NCBI RefSeq assembly: GCF_025961475.1
Contig: NZ_JAOQNS010000008.1
Coordinates: 175,901 to 239,900, forward strand
Reading direction: 5' to 3'
DNA from: Rhodobium gokarnense
GTDB taxonomy: Bacteria > Pseudomonadota > Alphaproteobacteria > Rhizobiales > Rhodobiaceae
Length of the DNA stretch: 64,000 bases
The first letter of the stretch is position 1, and each line of letters starts with the position of its first letter. The translations under genes were made by a program, and so were the position numbers. Of this stretch, positions 11,284 through 21,386 are shown in pieces. The notes below the pieces were generated by a model. That model was not told the origin of the DNA and did not search any database. It was given only the letters and a program-made list of their open reading frames with translations.

Positions 11284-12237
11284 TCAAAGCTTCCGGAGCG
11301 CCACCGTCTCGATGCGATGGTTGGGGTCCTTGGCGAGGATCAGGTCGGCTCTCAGCCGCGTCGGCAGGATGTTTTCGTTGAGGTTTTCAAGGTTGATCTC
11401 GGTCCACAGCCGGTTCGCGGTGGCCAGCGCCTCCTCGGCCGAAAGCTGCGAATAGCGGTGGAAGTAGGAGCCGGGGTCCTTGAACGCGGTCTCGCGCAGC
11501 CGCATGAACCGCTCCACATACCACCTGTGCGCATCTTCCGTGTCGGCGTCGATATAGATCGAGAAATCGAGGAAATCGGAGACGAAGGGGATCGCCTTGC
11601 CGTCCGGCGGCATGTTGCCGGTCTGCAGGATGTTGAGGCCTTCCAGGATGAGAATGTCCGGCCGGTCGACGGCGATCGTCTGGCCCGGCATGACGTCATA
11701 GTGGAAGTGGGAATAGACCGGCGCGCGCACCGTTCCGTTGCCGGCCTTGATGTCGGTGAGGAAGCGCAGGAGCGCGCCGACGTCGTAGCTTTCCGGAAAG
11801 CCCTTGCGGTTCATCAGCCCCTCGGCCTCCAGCACCGCGTTCGGCAGCAAAAAGCCGTCGGTGGTGATGAGGTCGACCTTGGGGCTCGCCGGCCAACGGG
11901 CGAGCAGCGCCTTCAGGAGCCGCGCCGTGGTCGATTTGCCGACGGCGACCGAGCCGGCAATGCCGATGACGAACGGCATCTTGCCGTCATTGGTGCCGAG
12001 GAAGCGCTTGGTCGAGGCGTGCAGGTTCAGCGTCGCCTCGACATAGAAGGAGAGCAGCCGCGACAGCGGCAGGTAGATCTCCTCCACCTGGTCCATGGAG
12101 AACGGATCGTTGAGGCTGTGCAGACGCTTGACCTCGTCGGGCCTCAGCGTCATCGGCGTGTCGGCGCGCAAGCGCGCCCACTCGTCCCGCGAGAAATGCC
12201 GGTAGGGGGTCAGTTCGCTGCGATTGATCTGGTCCAT
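11284..12237 (-). CDS. coaA: type I pantothenate kinase
   Basis: ATP-dependent phosphorylation of pantothenate, the committed step of coenzyme A synthesis. The 317-residue protein is typical of bacterial CoaA. It has Walker [13 protein letters not shown] near residue 95 and conserved blocks [26 protein letters not shown] and ILEGLNILQ. The frame is open to 12273, but the ATG at 12237 (MDQINRSEL) better fits family length. It lies 58 bases downstream of hisE on the same strand. The hisE-coaA pair is a known arrangement in rhizobia, usually directly after hisF; here it is about 10 kb away from the other his genes. Confidence 0.96.
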   Translation of the reverse strand: MDQINRSELTPYRHFSRDEWARLRADTPMTLRPDEVKRLHSLNDPFSMDQVEEIYLPLSRLLSFYVEATLNLHASTKRFLGTNDGKMPFVIGIAGSVAVGKSTTARLLKALLARWPASPKVDLITTDGFLLPNAVLEAEGLMNRKGFPESYDVGALLRFLTDIKAGNGTVRAPVYSHFHYDVMPGQTIAVDRPDILILEGLNILQTGNMPPDGKAIPFVSDFLDFSIYIDADTEDAHRWYVERFMRLRETAFKDPGSYFHRYSQLSAEEALATANRLWTEINLENLNENILPTRLRADLILAKDPNHRIETVALRKL

Positions 12238-12295
12238 CGTCGTTGCGGCCTTCAACCACCGCTCCTTGTGCACACACTGGCTCGGCGACGGATCT

Positions 12296-12616
12296 TCAGC
12301 CCGCTCGCGACGCCTTTTCCTCCAGGCCCGTCCGGCCGGTACGTCCTTCCAGCTCGGCCATCACCTCGTCGAGCGTGACGCCCGAGGCTTCCAGCACGAC
12401 GAGCAGATGGTAGAGCACGTCGGCCGCTTCGGACCGCAACCCGTCGCGGTCCCCTTCCACCGCGGCGATGGCCGCTTCCACGGCCTCTTCGCCCAGCTTC
12501 TGGGCACATTTGGAAATCCCCTTGCCGATCAGCTTGCGGGTATAGGATTTTTCATCACCGGATCGGGCCCTGACCGCGATGATCCCGGCCAGGTCGTCAA
12601 GGGAGAAATCGGTCAT
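12296..12616 (-). CDS. hisE: phosphoribosyl-ATP pyrophosphohydrolase
   Basis: Second step of histidine synthesis: hydrolysis of phosphoribosyl-ATP to phosphoribosyl-AMP. The 106-residue product has the MazG-like all-alpha fold signature [13 protein letters not shown] and [12 protein letters not shown], whose acidic residues bind Mg. Two adjacent ATG codons (12619, 12616) precede TDFSLDDL; I use the second. The rest of the visible pathway (hisB, hisH, hisA, hisF) is at 22-26 kb on the opposite strand, so this gene has been separated from the cluster. Confidence 0.95.
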   Translation of the reverse strand: MTDFSLDDLAGIIAVRARSGDEKSYTRKLIGKGISKCAQKLGEEAVEAAIAAVEGDRDGLRSEAADVLYHLLVVLEASGVTLDEVMAELEGRTGRTGLEEKASRAG

Positions 12617-12786
12617 CATCTTCGCCGGCAAGTCGCCGGCGCCATGTTGCACTGCAAACGCGCTGCGATTTTAAGCAGGAAATTCATCGAAATGCCATCC
12701 GCAACGCTCCGACCGCGACAAAGAGGGTGCCATGATTCGGTGTTTTTCCTTAATTGACAGAGAGTTGGCACGAAGGATCGAAGCCT

Positions 12787-12823
12787 AAGAAAAGAGCCCA
12801 ATGATCCGATGTCACCGGGCTCT
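12787..12823 (-). terminator. terminator downstream of gpmA
   Basis: On the minus strand AGAGCCC (12823-12817) pairs with GGGCTCT (12799-12793), followed by TTTTCTTAG. It lies 35 bases after the gpmA stop and separates that operon from hisE. Confidence 0.65.
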
Positions 12824-12857
12824 CTCAAATTCGCCGTCCTGCGGGTACCGAGGCTCC

Positions 12858-13478
12858 CTAGTCCTTCAGGTCCCGGTATTCGGCGACCGAGGCGTCCTCG
12901 TTGAGCCGGTAGATCATCGGCACGCCGGTGCCGAGCTCACGCTTGACGATCTCCTCGCCGCTCATTTTTTCCAGGTCCATGATCAGGGCGCGCAGCGAGT
13001 TGCCGTGGGCCGAGACGAGGATGCGCTCGCCGCCGAGGACGCGCGGCAGGATGTGCTCCTTGAAATAGGGCAGCACCCGCGCGGCGGTGTCCTTCAGGCT
13101 CTCGCCGCCCGGCGGCGGCACGTCATAGGAGCGGCGCCAGACATGGACCTGCTCGTCGCCCCATTTCTTGCGCGCATCGTCCTTGTTGAGGCCGACGAGG
13201 TCGCCATAGTCGCGCTCGTTGAGGGCCTGGTCGCGGGTGATCGGCAGGTCGTTCTGGCCGAGTTCGGCAAGGATCAGGTCGAGCGTCCTCTGGGCCCGCT
13301 TCAGGGCCGAGGTGTAGCAGGCGTCGAACCGGAGCCCTTCGTCCTTCAGCTTCTTGCCGGCGGAGATCGCCTCGGCGACGCCCTTGTCGGTCAGGTCGAC
13401 GTCCTTCCAGCCGGTGAAGAGGTTCTTCAGGTTCCATTCGCTCTGGCCATGGCGCACGAGCACGAGAAGACGTTCCAT
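12858..13478 (-). CDS. gpmA: 2,3-bisphosphoglycerate-dependent phosphoglycerate mutase
   Basis: Glycolytic/gluconeogenic enzyme interconverting 3- and 2-phosphoglycerate. The 206-residue product starts [16 protein letters not shown], with the phosphohistidine in RHG at about residue 10. The second catalytic histidine lies in [10 protein letters not shown]. The length is that of the short alphaproteobacterial form. The ATG at 13478 has a GGGACAAGAGA stretch upstream; longer in-frame extensions lack homology. It is 56 bases after dapB on the same strand, likely co-transcribed, and is followed by a rho-independent terminator. Confidence 0.96.
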   Translation of the reverse strand: MERLLVLVRHGQSEWNLKNLFTGWKDVDLTDKGVAEAISAGKKLKDEGLRFDACYTSALKRAQRTLDLILAELGQNDLPITRDQALNERDYGDLVGLNKDDARKKWGDEQVHVWRRSYDVPPPGGESLKDTAARVLPYFKEHILPRVLGGERILVSAHGNSLRALIMDLEKMSGEEIVKRELGTGVPMIYRLNEDASVAEYRDLKD

Positions 13479-13534
13479 AGTCTCTTGTCCCTTTCGTCGA
13501 ATTGTGGTCGGCCGGCGGCCGGGGAGGCGGCGTC

Positions 13535-14350
13535 TCAGGCGCCGGTCAGCCCGAGAACGTCGGCCATGGAGAACAGTCCGGGTTTGCGGCCGCGGGCCCA
13601 AAGCGCCGCCTTGACGGCGCCGCGGGCAAAGATCGACCGGTCCTGGGCGATGTGGGAGATGACGATGCGCTCGCCCTCGCCTGCAAGGATGACACTGTGC
13701 TCGCCGACGACGGAGCCGCCGCGCAGCGTCGCAAAGCCGATGTCGCCCTTCGGGCGCGGTCCGGTCTGGCCGTCGCGGGTGCGCACCGAACGGCTATCAA
13801 GGTCGATGCCGCGGCCCTCTGCGGCGGCGCGGCCGAGCATCAGCGCGGTGCCGGAGGGGGCATCGACCTTGTGCTTGTGATGCATTTCCAGGATCTCGAT
13901 GTCGAAATCCTCATCGAGCGCCCGCGCCGCCTCGCGCACGAGCTGGGCGGCGAGATTGACGCCGAGGCTCATATTGCCGGATTTGACGGTCGGGCAATGG
14001 CGGCCGGCGGCGGCGATCCGCTCCTCGTCCTCGGCCGAAATGCCGGTGGTGCCGATGACATGGACGATGCGCGCCTGGGCCGCGAGCTCGGAGAACCAGA
14101 GGCTCGCCTCGGGCGTGGTGAAGTCCAGCACCCCCTCGGAGGCGGCAAAGGCGGCGAGCGCGTCCTCGGTGACGGGAACGCCGTTCTCGCCGACGCCGGC
14201 GAGCGTTCCGGCGTCCATGCCAAGGCAGTCCGAGCCCTCGCGCTCGATGGCGCCGGACAGGACGACGCCGTCCATTTCGGTCACTGCGGTGATAAGGGCG
14301 CGGCCCATCCGGCCACCGGCACCGACCACGACCAGACGCATGTCGGACAT
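13535..14350 (-). CDS. dapB: 4-hydroxy-tetrahydrodipicolinate reductase
   Basis: NAD(P)H-dependent reduction in the lysine/diaminopimelate pathway. The 271-residue product has the N-terminal nucleotide-binding [12 protein letters not shown], the active-site block [16 protein letters not shown] (catalytic His and Lys) and IGTTGIS. The length is typical. The neighbours gpmA (downstream) and a GNAT/DUF1330 pair (upstream) lie on the same strand; dapB-gpmA adjacency is common in Hyphomicrobiales. Confidence 0.97.
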   Translation of the reverse strand: MSDMRLVVVGAGGRMGRALITAVTEMDGVVLSGAIEREGSDCLGMDAGTLAGVGENGVPVTEDALAAFAASEGVLDFTTPEASLWFSELAAQARIVHVIGTTGISAEDEERIAAAGRHCPTVKSGNMSLGVNLAAQLVREAARALDEDFDIEILEMHHKHKVDAPSGTALMLGRAAAEGRGIDLDSRSVRTRDGQTGPRPKGDIGFATLRGGSVVGEHSVILAGEGERIVISHIAQDRSIFARGAVKAALWARGRKPGLFSMADVLGLTGA

Positions 14351-14431
14351 ATGCTGCTCCGCAAAAAACGTTCAGTGCGGTCTATAGCAGGCGACTGTTC
14401 GCGGGCAAAGGGGTGAGCGGTTGCGGGAAGG

Positions 14432-14941
14432 CTATAGCGGGCGGGCGAAGGCCGCCTTGGTCGGGGCGGAGGGATCGTCGCCGAGGAGGGCGGCAAGGCC
14501 CGCGGATTCCCGCCCCTCCGGCAGGTCGACGAAGCCGCAATGGCGCAGGAACGTTGCGCCGGCGCCGTGCCGCGCGGTGACGGTGACGAGGGCCGGGTAT
14601 TGCGCGGCGACGCCGAACTCCAGGACGGGTTCTAAAAGCGCCCGGCCGATGCCCTGGAGGCGGACCTCTTCGGCAACGCCGAGAACGGCAAGGAAGAGCT
14701 GGGAATCGATCTCGCCGGCCGCCGCCAGCCCGACCGGACTGCCGTTTGCATCGAACGCCCCCCAGACCCGGCGATCGGCGACCAGAACGTCGAGTTCGGC
14801 AAGGAGCGGCGCATCATCACTTTCGGCCGGCGCCCAGTCGTAGCGATCGGGCGCCGTGAGCCACATCTCATGCAGCGCCACGGTCTCCGGCGCCCGGGCT
14901 GTGCGGACCTCGATGTCGTCAGGAATCATGTCGGGGCTCAC
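14432..14941 (-). CDS. GNAT-family N-acetyltransferase
   Basis: Predicted acetyl-CoA-dependent acyltransferase; substrate unknown. The 169-residue product shows the GNAT acetyl-CoA-binding pattern V-R-L-Q-G-I-G-R-A-L near residues 93-102, preceded by a strand ending FLAVLGVAEE. The C-terminal half has FLRHCGFVDLP, the usual GNAT strand 6 region. Its start overlaps the stop of the upstream DUF1330 gene by 4 bases (ATGA), so the two are translationally coupled. dapB follows after 81 bases. Family assignment is firm, specific role unknown. Confidence 0.85.
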   Translation of the reverse strand: MSPDMIPDDIEVRTARAPETVALHEMWLTAPDRYDWAPAESDDAPLLAELDVLVADRRVWGAFDANGSPVGLAAAGEIDSQLFLAVLGVAEEVRLQGIGRALLEPVLEFGVAAQYPALVTVTARHGAGATFLRHCGFVDLPEGRESAGLAALLGDDPSAPTKAAFARPL

Positions 14942-15240
14942 GGTTGCGGCCCGTCATAACCGTGGACGAGGATGAGTTCGCCTTCGGAAACGGGCCGGCG
15001 CTTTTCCCGCGCCGCCTGGTATTCCGGAGAGTTGTAGCAGGCAAGCGCCGTCTCATAGTCCTCGAATTCGATGACGACGTTGCGATCGCGGGGCGTGCCC
15101 TCCGGCGCGGTGAAGGCCCCGCCGCGGACGAGGAATTTGGCGCCGTATTTGGCAAAGGCGGCCTTGCCCGCCTCGACATAGCCCTTGTAGGCCTCCGGGT
15201 CGTCGACGGTCATACGGGCGATCCAGTAGCCCTTGGCCAT
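14938..15240 (-). CDS. DUF1330 family protein
   Basis: Small dimeric alpha/beta-barrel-type protein of the DUF1330 family, function unknown. The 100-residue product has the family hallmarks: KGYWIARMTVDDPEAYKGY at the N-terminus, KFLVRGG, RNVVIEFEDYETALACY and a closing strand. The length is exactly that of the family. It is the first gene of a run DUF1330-GNAT-dapB-gpmA, overlapping the GNAT gene by 4 bases. No promoter consensus was obvious in the 180 bases before the repeat at 15421. Confidence 0.9.
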   Translation of the reverse strand: MAKGYWIARMTVDDPEAYKGYVEAGKAAFAKYGAKFLVRGGAFTAPEGTPRDRNVVIEFEDYETALACYNSPEYQAAREKRRPVSEGELILVHGYDGPQP

Positions 15241-15420
15241 GGCGGCTGTCCTTCGTTATTCAAAAATCCGAGAACGAGTTTGGCGCCATCGGCGGGCGGA
15301 ATCCACTGCTGTCCCTGTGATGAGGGCGAAAAATACGGTTTTGGCCGGTGCATCAACCATTTGGCGTTCTGGCAAGGTGGCCCGCCGCGAATCTGCCCTG
15401 CGCCTTTCAACCTCTCTCGG

Positions 15421-15529
15421 CGTCATTGCCGGGCTTGACCCGGCAATCCATGAGGCATTGATTTCAAACGAGAAAGTCGATGTGAGCCGCGAGGCATCAT
15501 GGATCACCGGGTCACGCCCGGTGATGACG
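15421..15529. repeat. type A dispersed repeat (two facing hairpins)
   Basis: Left hairpin ATTGCCGGG/CCCGGCAAT around CTTGA, a spacer with TTGATTTCAA, right hairpin ATCACCGGG/CCCGGTGAT. The left hairpin is identical to the one at 10.9 kb. The right hairpin differs in sequence but keeps perfect pairing. It lies in the gene-free stretch 15241-15659. Confidence 0.85.
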
Positions 15530-15659
15530 CGGAGAGTGGAGAGAGCGGAGCGGCAGGAACCGCCAGCTTGAGAGCTATGGGTCGAATGAGGTCGTCGGCG
15601 GATGGCGCGAATAGGCGACCACCGGCGCGATCAAATCACCCGAAAAACCGCTATCCCCG

Positions 15660-17150
15660 TCACACCACGACAAAAACGCCCTCCCGGCGCGGGTCGCCGC
15701 TGCCGGCGAAGGCACCGTCGGCGCGGCGTTCCACCGAGTGGACGCCGCCATAGAACAGGCTCGGCTCTGGCCAGGCGCGATGGTCGCGGAACGCCTCCAT
15801 GAGGGCCGACCGCGCGTCCTCGCCAAAGAAATCCTCGAAATCGAGATGGCCCTTTTCCACGTGCATGCGCGGCGCGGCGACGGCGGCCTCAAGGTCGAGG
15901 CCCTTTTCCAGCCGGTGGATCAGCACTTGCAGCACGGCGGTGCGGATGCGGTTGGAGCCGCCGCTGCCGAGCGCGACGAGATCGCCCGCCCCGGAGACTG
16001 CCACCGTCGGCGCCATCATGGAGGAGAGCCGCGCGCCGGTCGCCCAGCGGTGGAAGCCGCCCGGATTGACGTCCTCCTCGCCCAGCATGTTGTTGAGCAT
16101 GAAGCCGCAGCCGGGAACGATGCGCCCGTTGCCCTCGCCGTTGGAGACGGTGACGGCGGCGACGTTGCCCTCCCTGTCGGCGACGCCGACATGGGTGGTG
16201 CCGCGGGTGGCAAGGCCGGCAACGAGCGGCTGCGCGGCGCCGAGCAGCCGGCCGGGGTCCGTCGGCGCCTCGCGCCAGCGTCGGTCGGTGGCATCGATCG
16301 CCTCCGCAAGACAAAGCGCGTCCGGACGGCGCAAAGGATCGCGGGCGGCAAGCATCGCGGCAATCAGCGTGCCGCCCATGGACGGGGCCGGATTGAGCGC
16401 GATCTCCCAGCCGGGAAGCTTGCGCCGGATCGGCTCGCGCCGGGCGACTTCGTAGGCAACGAGATCCTCGCGCGTCAGGTGCCCGGCCTCGCGCGTCTCG
16501 CCGAGCATGGCAGCGGCGAGCTCGCCCTCGCGGGCAAAGCGCTCGCCCTCCCGGCCGATCTCGTCGAGGACATCGGCAAGGTCGGGATTGCGGTAGGGCG
16601 CGCCCTCTTCCAGCAGCTTGTCGTCCGGCGAAAAGACGGCGCGGGCCGGCGCGGTCCAGACGAGGATCGGGTTCACCACCTTGAAGAGGAACGCCTGGAA
16701 GGCGGTGACGGTAACGCCCTCGCGGGCCGCGCGGATTGCCGGCTCGACCAAGCGTTTCATCGGCACGCGACCATGGGCGGCATGGACGGCAAAGAGGCCG
16801 GGGACGAAGCCGGGCGTCGCCGCCGCGCCTGCGCCGATGTGGAAGGCCTGGGTGGCGGTGCCGAAATCGGCGAGGATTTCGGCGAATTCGATGTCGTCCT
16901 CGGGACGCTTTTTCAGCGGCGTGTCGACGAAGAAATCGTAGAGCGTCAGCGCGCCGGCCGCCGGCCGCGCCATCAGAAACCCGCCGCCGCCGGGCGAGGC
17001 GAACACCGGCTCGGCAACGCACGCCGTCCACAGCGCCGCGATCGCCGCATCGAAGGCGTTGCCGCCCTCTGCGAGGATTTCTTCGGCGGCCGCCGCGGTG
17101 ACGCCATGGCCGGCGGCAACGGCGCCGTATCGTCCGTGTCTGTAGGTCAT
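15660..17150 (-). CDS. gamma-glutamyltransferase-like protein without signal peptide
   Basis: Ntn-hydrolase of the gamma-glutamyltransferase family. The 496-residue product has the large-subunit motif AEGGNAFDAAIAALWT near residue 28 and SPGGGGFLM. The self-processing/catalytic Thr lies in RGTTHVGVADREGN near residue 317, then GSGGSNRIRTAVLQV. Unlike classical periplasmic Ggt it has no signal peptide and is about 80 residues shorter, so it is probably cytoplasmic and may act on a different gamma-glutamyl compound or amide. It lies 60 bases after hemW on the same strand, at the end of rph-rdgB-hemW. A second, exported GGT is encoded at 38 kb. Confidence 0.85.
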   Translation of the reverse strand: MTYRHGRYGAVAAGHGVTAAAAEEILAEGGNAFDAAIAALWTACVAEPVFASPGGGGFLMARPAAGALTLYDFFVDTPLKKRPEDDIEFAEILADFGTATQAFHIGAGAAATPGFVPGLFAVHAAHGRVPMKRLVEPAIRAAREGVTVTAFQAFLFKVVNPILVWTAPARAVFSPDDKLLEEGAPYRNPDLADVLDEIGREGERFAREGELAAAMLGETREAGHLTREDLVAYEVARREPIRRKLPGWEIALNPAPSMGGTLIAAMLAARDPLRRPDALCLAEAIDATDRRWREAPTDPGRLLGAAQPLVAGLATRGTTHVGVADREGNVAAVTVSNGEGNGRIVPGCGFMLNNMLGEEDVNPGGFHRWATGARLSSMMAPTVAVSGAGDLVALGSGGSNRIRTAVLQVLIHRLEKGLDLEAAVAAPRMHVEKGHLDFEDFFGEDARSALMEAFRDHRAWPEPSLFYGGVHSVERRADGAFAGSGDPRREGVFVVV

Positions 17151-17210
17151 TCAGCCGTTATTGCGGTCCGTTCGCGGCTTGGCAAGCGCCGGATTGGCGC
17201 GGCCGTTTGC

Positions 17211-18356
17211 TCACGCGGCGAGGTCGGCAACGACGGCGTCGAGGACGAGGGCGCCGGCAGGCGTGGTGCGAAGGCGCGCGGGACCGAGTTCTTCGACGAG
17301 CCCATGGGCGATCAGGTCGGCGCGCCGCGAGGGACTGAGCGTGCGCCCGGACAGCCGCTCGAACCGGGCAAGGTCGACGCCCTCGGCGAGCCGGAGGCCC
17401 ATCAAGAGGAATTCGTCGCCCACTTCTTCGGCGGTCAGAAGATCGTCGGCGATCCGGCCATGGCCCTGGCGCTCCACGAGGTCCAGCCAGCGCTCCGGAT
17501 TGGGCTCCGTCGCCGTCGCCGTGCGGGTCGTGCCTTCGATCAGCCGGCCATGGGCGCCTGCGCCGATGCCGGCATATTCGCCGTAGCGCCAGTAAAGGAG
17601 ATTGTGACGGCATTCCGCGCCGGGGGCCGCGTGGTTGGAGATCTCGTAGCCGGGAAGGCCGTTGGCGGCGCAGATTTCCGCGGTTGCCGTATAGAGGTCG
17701 GCAGCCCGGTCGTCGGGCGGCACGGAGAGCTTGCCGGCGGCCCGCAGCCGCGCGAACGGGGTCTCCGGCTCGATGGTGAGCTGGTAGAGCGACAGATGGT
17801 CGGCGGCAAAGCCGATGGCCCGCTCCAGCTCGCGCCTCCACTCGGCCAGGGTCTGGTCCGGCCGGGCATAGATGAGGTCGAAGGACAGCCTCGGAAAAGT
17901 TGCTCTCGCAAGCTCGATGGCGCCGAGCGCCTCATTGGCATCGTGCAGCCGGCCGAGGAATTTCAGGTCGACGTCGTTCAGCGCCTGGACGCCCAGCGAC
18001 AGCCGGTTGACGCCAGCCGCGCGGTAGCCGGCGAAATTTTCCGCGTCGGCGCTGTTCGGGTTCGCTTCCAGCGAGATTTCCGCGCCGTCTTCCAGCGTCC
18101 AGTGCCGGGCGATGGCCTCAAGGATGGCCGAGACGGTTTCAGGCTTCATCAGCGACGGCGTGCCGCCGCCGAGAAAGACGCTGGAAACGCTGCGGCCGGG
18201 AATGCGCTCGGCCGTCGTCGCGATTTCTTTCAGGTAGGCCGCCGTGAAGCGATCCTCGTCGATGCCGCCGTGGCGGACGTGGCTGTTGAAATCGCAATAG
18301 GGGCATTTGGCGGCGCAGAACGGCCAATGGACGTAGACGCCGAAGGGTTCTGTCAT
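17211..18356 (-). CDS. hemW: heme chaperone HemW (radical SAM)
   Basis: Radical-SAM protein related to coproporphyrinogen III oxidase HemN but working as a heme chaperone. The 381-residue product has the radical-SAM cluster motif [10 protein letters not shown] (C-x3-C-x2-C) near residue 17, then FLGGGTPSL and YEISNHA, typical of HemW. I start it at the ATG at 18356, which overlaps the rdgB stop as ATGA; an upstream in-frame codon adds only four residues. It is third in rph-rdgB-hemW. Confidence 0.94.
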   Translation of the reverse strand: MTEPFGVYVHWPFCAAKCPYCDFNSHVRHGGIDEDRFTAAYLKEIATTAERIPGRSVSSVFLGGGTPSLMKPETVSAILEAIARHWTLEDGAEISLEANPNSADAENFAGYRAAGVNRLSLGVQALNDVDLKFLGRLHDANEALGAIELARATFPRLSFDLIYARPDQTLAEWRRELERAIGFAADHLSLYQLTIEPETPFARLRAAGKLSVPPDDRAADLYTATAEICAANGLPGYEISNHAAPGAECRHNLLYWRYGEYAGIGAGAHGRLIEGTTRTATATEPNPERWLDLVERQGHGRIADDLLTAEEVGDEFLLMGLRLAEGVDLARFERLSGRTLSPSRRADLIAHGLVEELGPARLRTTPAGALVLDAVVADLAA

Positions 18357-18994
18357 TTTTGAAGGCACGCCGCGGCAAACTTGGCAAAGGCGCGGGCACG
18401 GTGGGAAAGCCCCTCCGGCTCGCCGGGCCGCCAGCCGTGCTTTTCCTCCGCCGTCATCTCGCCGAAGGTGCGGTCATGACCGTCCGGCAGGAACACCGGG
18501 TCGTAGCCGAAACCCGCGGTCCCGCGCGGCGGCCAGACCAGCGTGCCTTCCACCTCGCCAAGAAAATCCTCGCGGTGGCCGTCGGGCCAGGCAAGGCAGA
18601 GCGCGGCGACGAACTTCGCCCGGCGCTTGTCCGGCGTCGTCGCGCCGGCCGCCTGCAGCTTTTCCTCGATGTTGCGCATGGCCATGGCGAAGTCGCGACC
18701 TAGGCCGGCCCAGCGCGCCGAGTGGATGCCCGGATCGCCACCGAGCGCTTCGACGGCGAGCCCCGAATCGTCGGCGAGTGCCGGCAGTCCCGACGCCGTT
18801 GCCGCGGCGAGCGCCTTGATGCCGGCGTTCTCGGTAAACGTCGTGCCGGTCTCTTCCGGCTCGGGCAGATCGAGGGCTCCCGCCGAGACCGTTTCGATCC
18901 CGAAATGGGAGACGAGATCGTTGATCTCGCGCACCTTGCCCGCGTTGTGGCTGGCGACCACCAGGCGCGGCTCGGTGAGTTTGCGAGCGGTCAT
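18353..18994 (-). CDS. rdgB: dITP/XTP pyrophosphatase
   Basis: House-cleaning enzyme that hydrolyses non-canonical purine nucleoside triphosphates (dITP, ITP, XTP) to monophosphates. The 213-residue product contains [13 protein letters not shown] at the N-terminus, the catalytic [14 protein letters not shown], and C-terminal [12 protein letters not shown] and LSHRARA. Length and order of motifs match the family. It is 12 bases downstream of rph and overlaps hemW by 4 bases. Confidence 0.96.
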   Translation of the reverse strand: MTARKLTEPRLVVASHNAGKVREINDLVSHFGIETVSAGALDLPEPEETGTTFTENAGIKALAAATASGLPALADDSGLAVEALGGDPGIHSARWAGLGRDFAMAMRNIEEKLQAAGATTPDKRRAKFVAALCLAWPDGHREDFLGEVEGTLVWPPRGTAGFGYDPVFLPDGHDRTFGEMTAEEKHGWRPGEPEGLSHRARAFAKFAAACLQK

Positions 18995-19006
18995 GGCTTC
19001 ACGTCC

Positions 19007-19720
19007 TCAGGAGATCGCCATCTTCTGCAGATCGACCAGCCGCGCGATGCCGGCAGACGCCAGATCGAGCAGGCTGTTGAACTCGTCGCGCGAGAACGGC
19101 GCGCCCTCCGCGGTGCCCTGGATTTCGACGATGCCGCCGGCGCCGGTCATGACGAAATTGGCGTCGGTCTCGGCATCGGAATCCTCCAGATAGTCGAGGT
19201 CGATGACGGGCGTTCCGCCATAGATGCCGCAGGAGATCGCCGCGATGTGGTCGGTCAGCACGTTGTCGCGGACCATGTCGCGGGCCTTCATCCACGAGAG
19301 GCAGTCGTTGAGGGCGACCCAGGCGCCGGTGATCGAGGCCGTGCGGGTGCCGCCATCGGCCTGAATGACGTCGCAGTCGACGGTGATCTGGCGCTCGCCG
19401 AGGGCTTCCAGGTTGACGACGGCCCTGAGCGAGCGTCCGATCAGGCGCTGGATCTCCTGGGTCCGGCCGGACTGCTTGCCGGCGGTCGCCTCGCGGCGCA
19501 TGCGCTCGCCGGTGGCGCGCGGCAGCATGCCGTATTCGGCCGTCACCCAGCCGCGGTTCTGGCCGCGCAGCCAGGGCGGCACGCGTTCTTCCAGGCTGGC
19601 GGTGCACAGGACATGGGTCTCGCCGAACTTGACGAGGCAGGAGCCCTCGGCATGGCGCGAATAGCCGCGTTCCAGGGTCACCGAGCGCATCTCGTCGGCG
19701 GCGCGTTTCGATGGGCGCAT
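19007..19720 (-). CDS. rph: ribonuclease PH
   Basis: Phosphorolytic 3' exoribonuclease that trims tRNA ends. The 237-residue product matches the family throughout: [12 protein letters not shown] start, [43 protein letters not shown] and the C-terminal [12 protein letters not shown]. The frame is open upstream to 19843, but the ATG at 19720 is the conserved start. It is first of the run rph-rdgB-hemW-GGT-like and divergent from hrcA with 176 bases between starts. Confidence 0.97.
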   Translation of the reverse strand: MRPSKRAADEMRSVTLERGYSRHAEGSCLVKFGETHVLCTASLEERVPPWLRGQNRGWVTAEYGMLPRATGERMRREATAGKQSGRTQEIQRLIGRSLRAVVNLEALGERQITVDCDVIQADGGTRTASITGAWVALNDCLSWMKARDMVRDNVLTDHIAAISCGIYGGTPVIDLDYLEDSDAETDANFVMTGAGGIVEIQGTAEGAPFSRDEFNSLLDLASAGIARLVDLQKMAIS

Positions 19721-19896
19721 CGATCTCTCCATTTGCGCCGCATCGCGGCGGCGTTCATAAGGCCGCGATCGGGCGCGGCGTCGGATGGCGCCTTGTAACG
19801 TTGCCGGCGCGGCGCCGTAAAGTCCGGCTTGCATCTTCGCCACGTTTTGCCATTAGAATCGCCGTTCGACCTTGTCCCCGAGACCCGGAGAGCCCG

Positions 19897-20979
19897 TTGG
19901 GTGACCTTGTGACCAGCCTTTCCTCCTCGATCAGCCTGAAGGATCTGGACGCGCGCTCGCGCGACATCTTCAAGCAGATCGTGGAAAGCTATCTGGAGAC
20001 CGGCGAGCCGGTCGGCTCGCGCAATCTGTCGCGGCTGCTGCCGATGGCGCTGTCGCCGGCCTCGGTGCGCAACGTCATGGCCGACCTGGAGCATCTGGGT
20101 CTCATCTTCGCGCCCCATGTCAGCGCCGGGCGGCTGCCGACCGAACAGGGGCTGCGCTTCTTCGTCGACGCCCTTTTGGAAGTCGGCGACCTTTCCTCCG
20201 ACGAGCGCAAGCGCATCGAGGCCGACATGCAGGCGGCCGGCGCCGACCGCTCGGTCGAATCGCTGCTGACCGAGGCGAGCCAGACGCTCTCCGGCCTGTC
20301 GCGCGGCGCCGGCGTTGTGCTCACCCACAAGAGCGACATGCGGGTCAAGCACATCGAGTTCGTGCGGCTGGAGCCGACGCGCTCGCTGGTCATCCTCGTC
20401 GGCGAGGACGGCTCGGTGGAAAACCGCATTATCGAGCTTCCGGCCGGCCTGCCGGCCTCGGCGCTGACGGAAGCGACCAACTACCTGAATGCCCAGATCC
20501 GCGGCAAGACGCTGGCCGATGCCCGCGCCGAGATCGAGCGCCGCCGGGCCGAGGCCCAGGCGGAAGTCGACGCCCTGACGCGGCGCATCGTCGACGAGGG
20601 CCTTGCGAGTTGGTCCGGCGCATCGAAGGATTCCCCCGGCCAGCTCATCGTCCGCGGCCGCGCCAACCTGCTTGAAGACGTGCGCGCGCAAGAAGACCTG
20701 GAGCGCATCCGCCGGCTCTTCGACGAGCTGGAGACCAAGCAGGAGCTGATCCACCTCCTTGGCTCGGCCGAACGCGGCGACGGCGTGCGCATCTTCATCG
20801 GCTCGGAAAACAACCTCTTCTCGCTCTCCGGCTCGTCGCTGGTCGTCGCGCCGTACCGCGACACCGAACAGCGCATCATCGGGGTGCTGGGCGTCATCGG
20901 CCCGACAAGGCTCAACTACGGCCGCATCATCCCGATGGTCGACTACACGGCGAAGGTGGTGGGCAAGCTGTTGCGGTAG
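19897..20979 (+). CDS. hrcA: heat-inducible transcription repressor HrcA
   Basis: Winged-helix repressor of groE/dnaK-type heat-shock genes that binds CIRCE elements. The 360-residue product shows the HrcA N-terminal HTH ([24 protein letters not shown], abbreviated here to its ends), [13 protein letters not shown] and the C-terminal [14 protein letters not shown]. The start is probably the TTG at 19897, placed 6 bases after GGAG (19887-19890); a GTG at 19909 is the alternative. A much longer frame open to 19711 would overlap the rph start and is not believed. No CIRCE element was found upstream, and grpE is not within the window. Confidence 0.93.
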   Translation: MGDLVTSLSSSISLKDLDARSRDIFKQIVESYLETGEPVGSRNLSRLLPMALSPASVRNVMADLEHLGLIFAPHVSAGRLPTEQGLRFFVDALLEVGDLSSDERKRIEADMQAAGADRSVESLLTEASQTLSGLSRGAGVVLTHKSDMRVKHIEFVRLEPTRSLVILVGEDGSVENRIIELPAGLPASALTEATNYLNAQIRGKTLADARAEIERRRAEAQAEVDALTRRIVDEGLASWSGASKDSPGQLIVRGRANLLEDVRAQEDLERIRRLFDELETKQELIHLLGSAERGDGVRIFIGSENNLFSLSGSSLVVAPYRDTEQRIIGVLGVIGPTRLNYGRIIPMVDYTAKVVGKLLR

Positions 20980-21386
20980 GGATTTTTGCGCTCACGTGGT
21001 TTTTTGCGCTCGCGGCCGAGCGCTCGCCTGCGCTTGCTGGCCTCCGCGAAGGCGGCCTGACCGCCCGCCGCGCGGTCGTGCTTCGCGAAGCCTCGCGGGT
21101 TTCGGTGGACCTCTCGTCAAACTCAGCCGTCATCCCGGACTTGATCCGGGATTCATTGCCCCTATCGACACGGTATGCCGCCACGGCTCCGTTCCCGGTG
21201 TCGATCCACGCTCATGCCCCTTTCACGACACCGGGCGTACCGCGTTGAAACGGACATTGGCCCCCGCGTCGCCCGGGGTGACGGCAGAGGGTTGGGCGAG
21301 CGGCGTGCGTCCGGAAAAAAGCGATACCTGCTACCGGATGGCCGACGCGGCCGCCCTTTGATCGGTCAAAGACAGGCGCCGCACCC
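20980..21386. repeat. gene-free stretch with type C dispersed repeat
   Basis: About 400 bases without a supportable gene between the convergent ends of hrcA and pyrF. 20984-21010 has two copies of TTTTTGCGCTC. From about 21127 the sequence GTCATCCCGGACTTGATCC begins a type C repeat that runs through GGGATTCATTGCCCC and ACACGGTATGCCG. Related text occurs near 32.15 kb and, inverted, near 63.3 kb. Confidence 0.7.

Noticed and set aside
15738..18362. 874-codon open frame on the plus strand
   Set aside because: Runs antisense across both the GGT-like gene and hemW; composition (Gly/Arg/Ala/Asp-rich) is that of reverse-complement noise.
19711..19896. N-terminal extension of HrcA to an ATG at 19711
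   Set aside because: It overlaps the start of rph and lacks family similarity; a ribosome-binding site points to the TTG at 19897.
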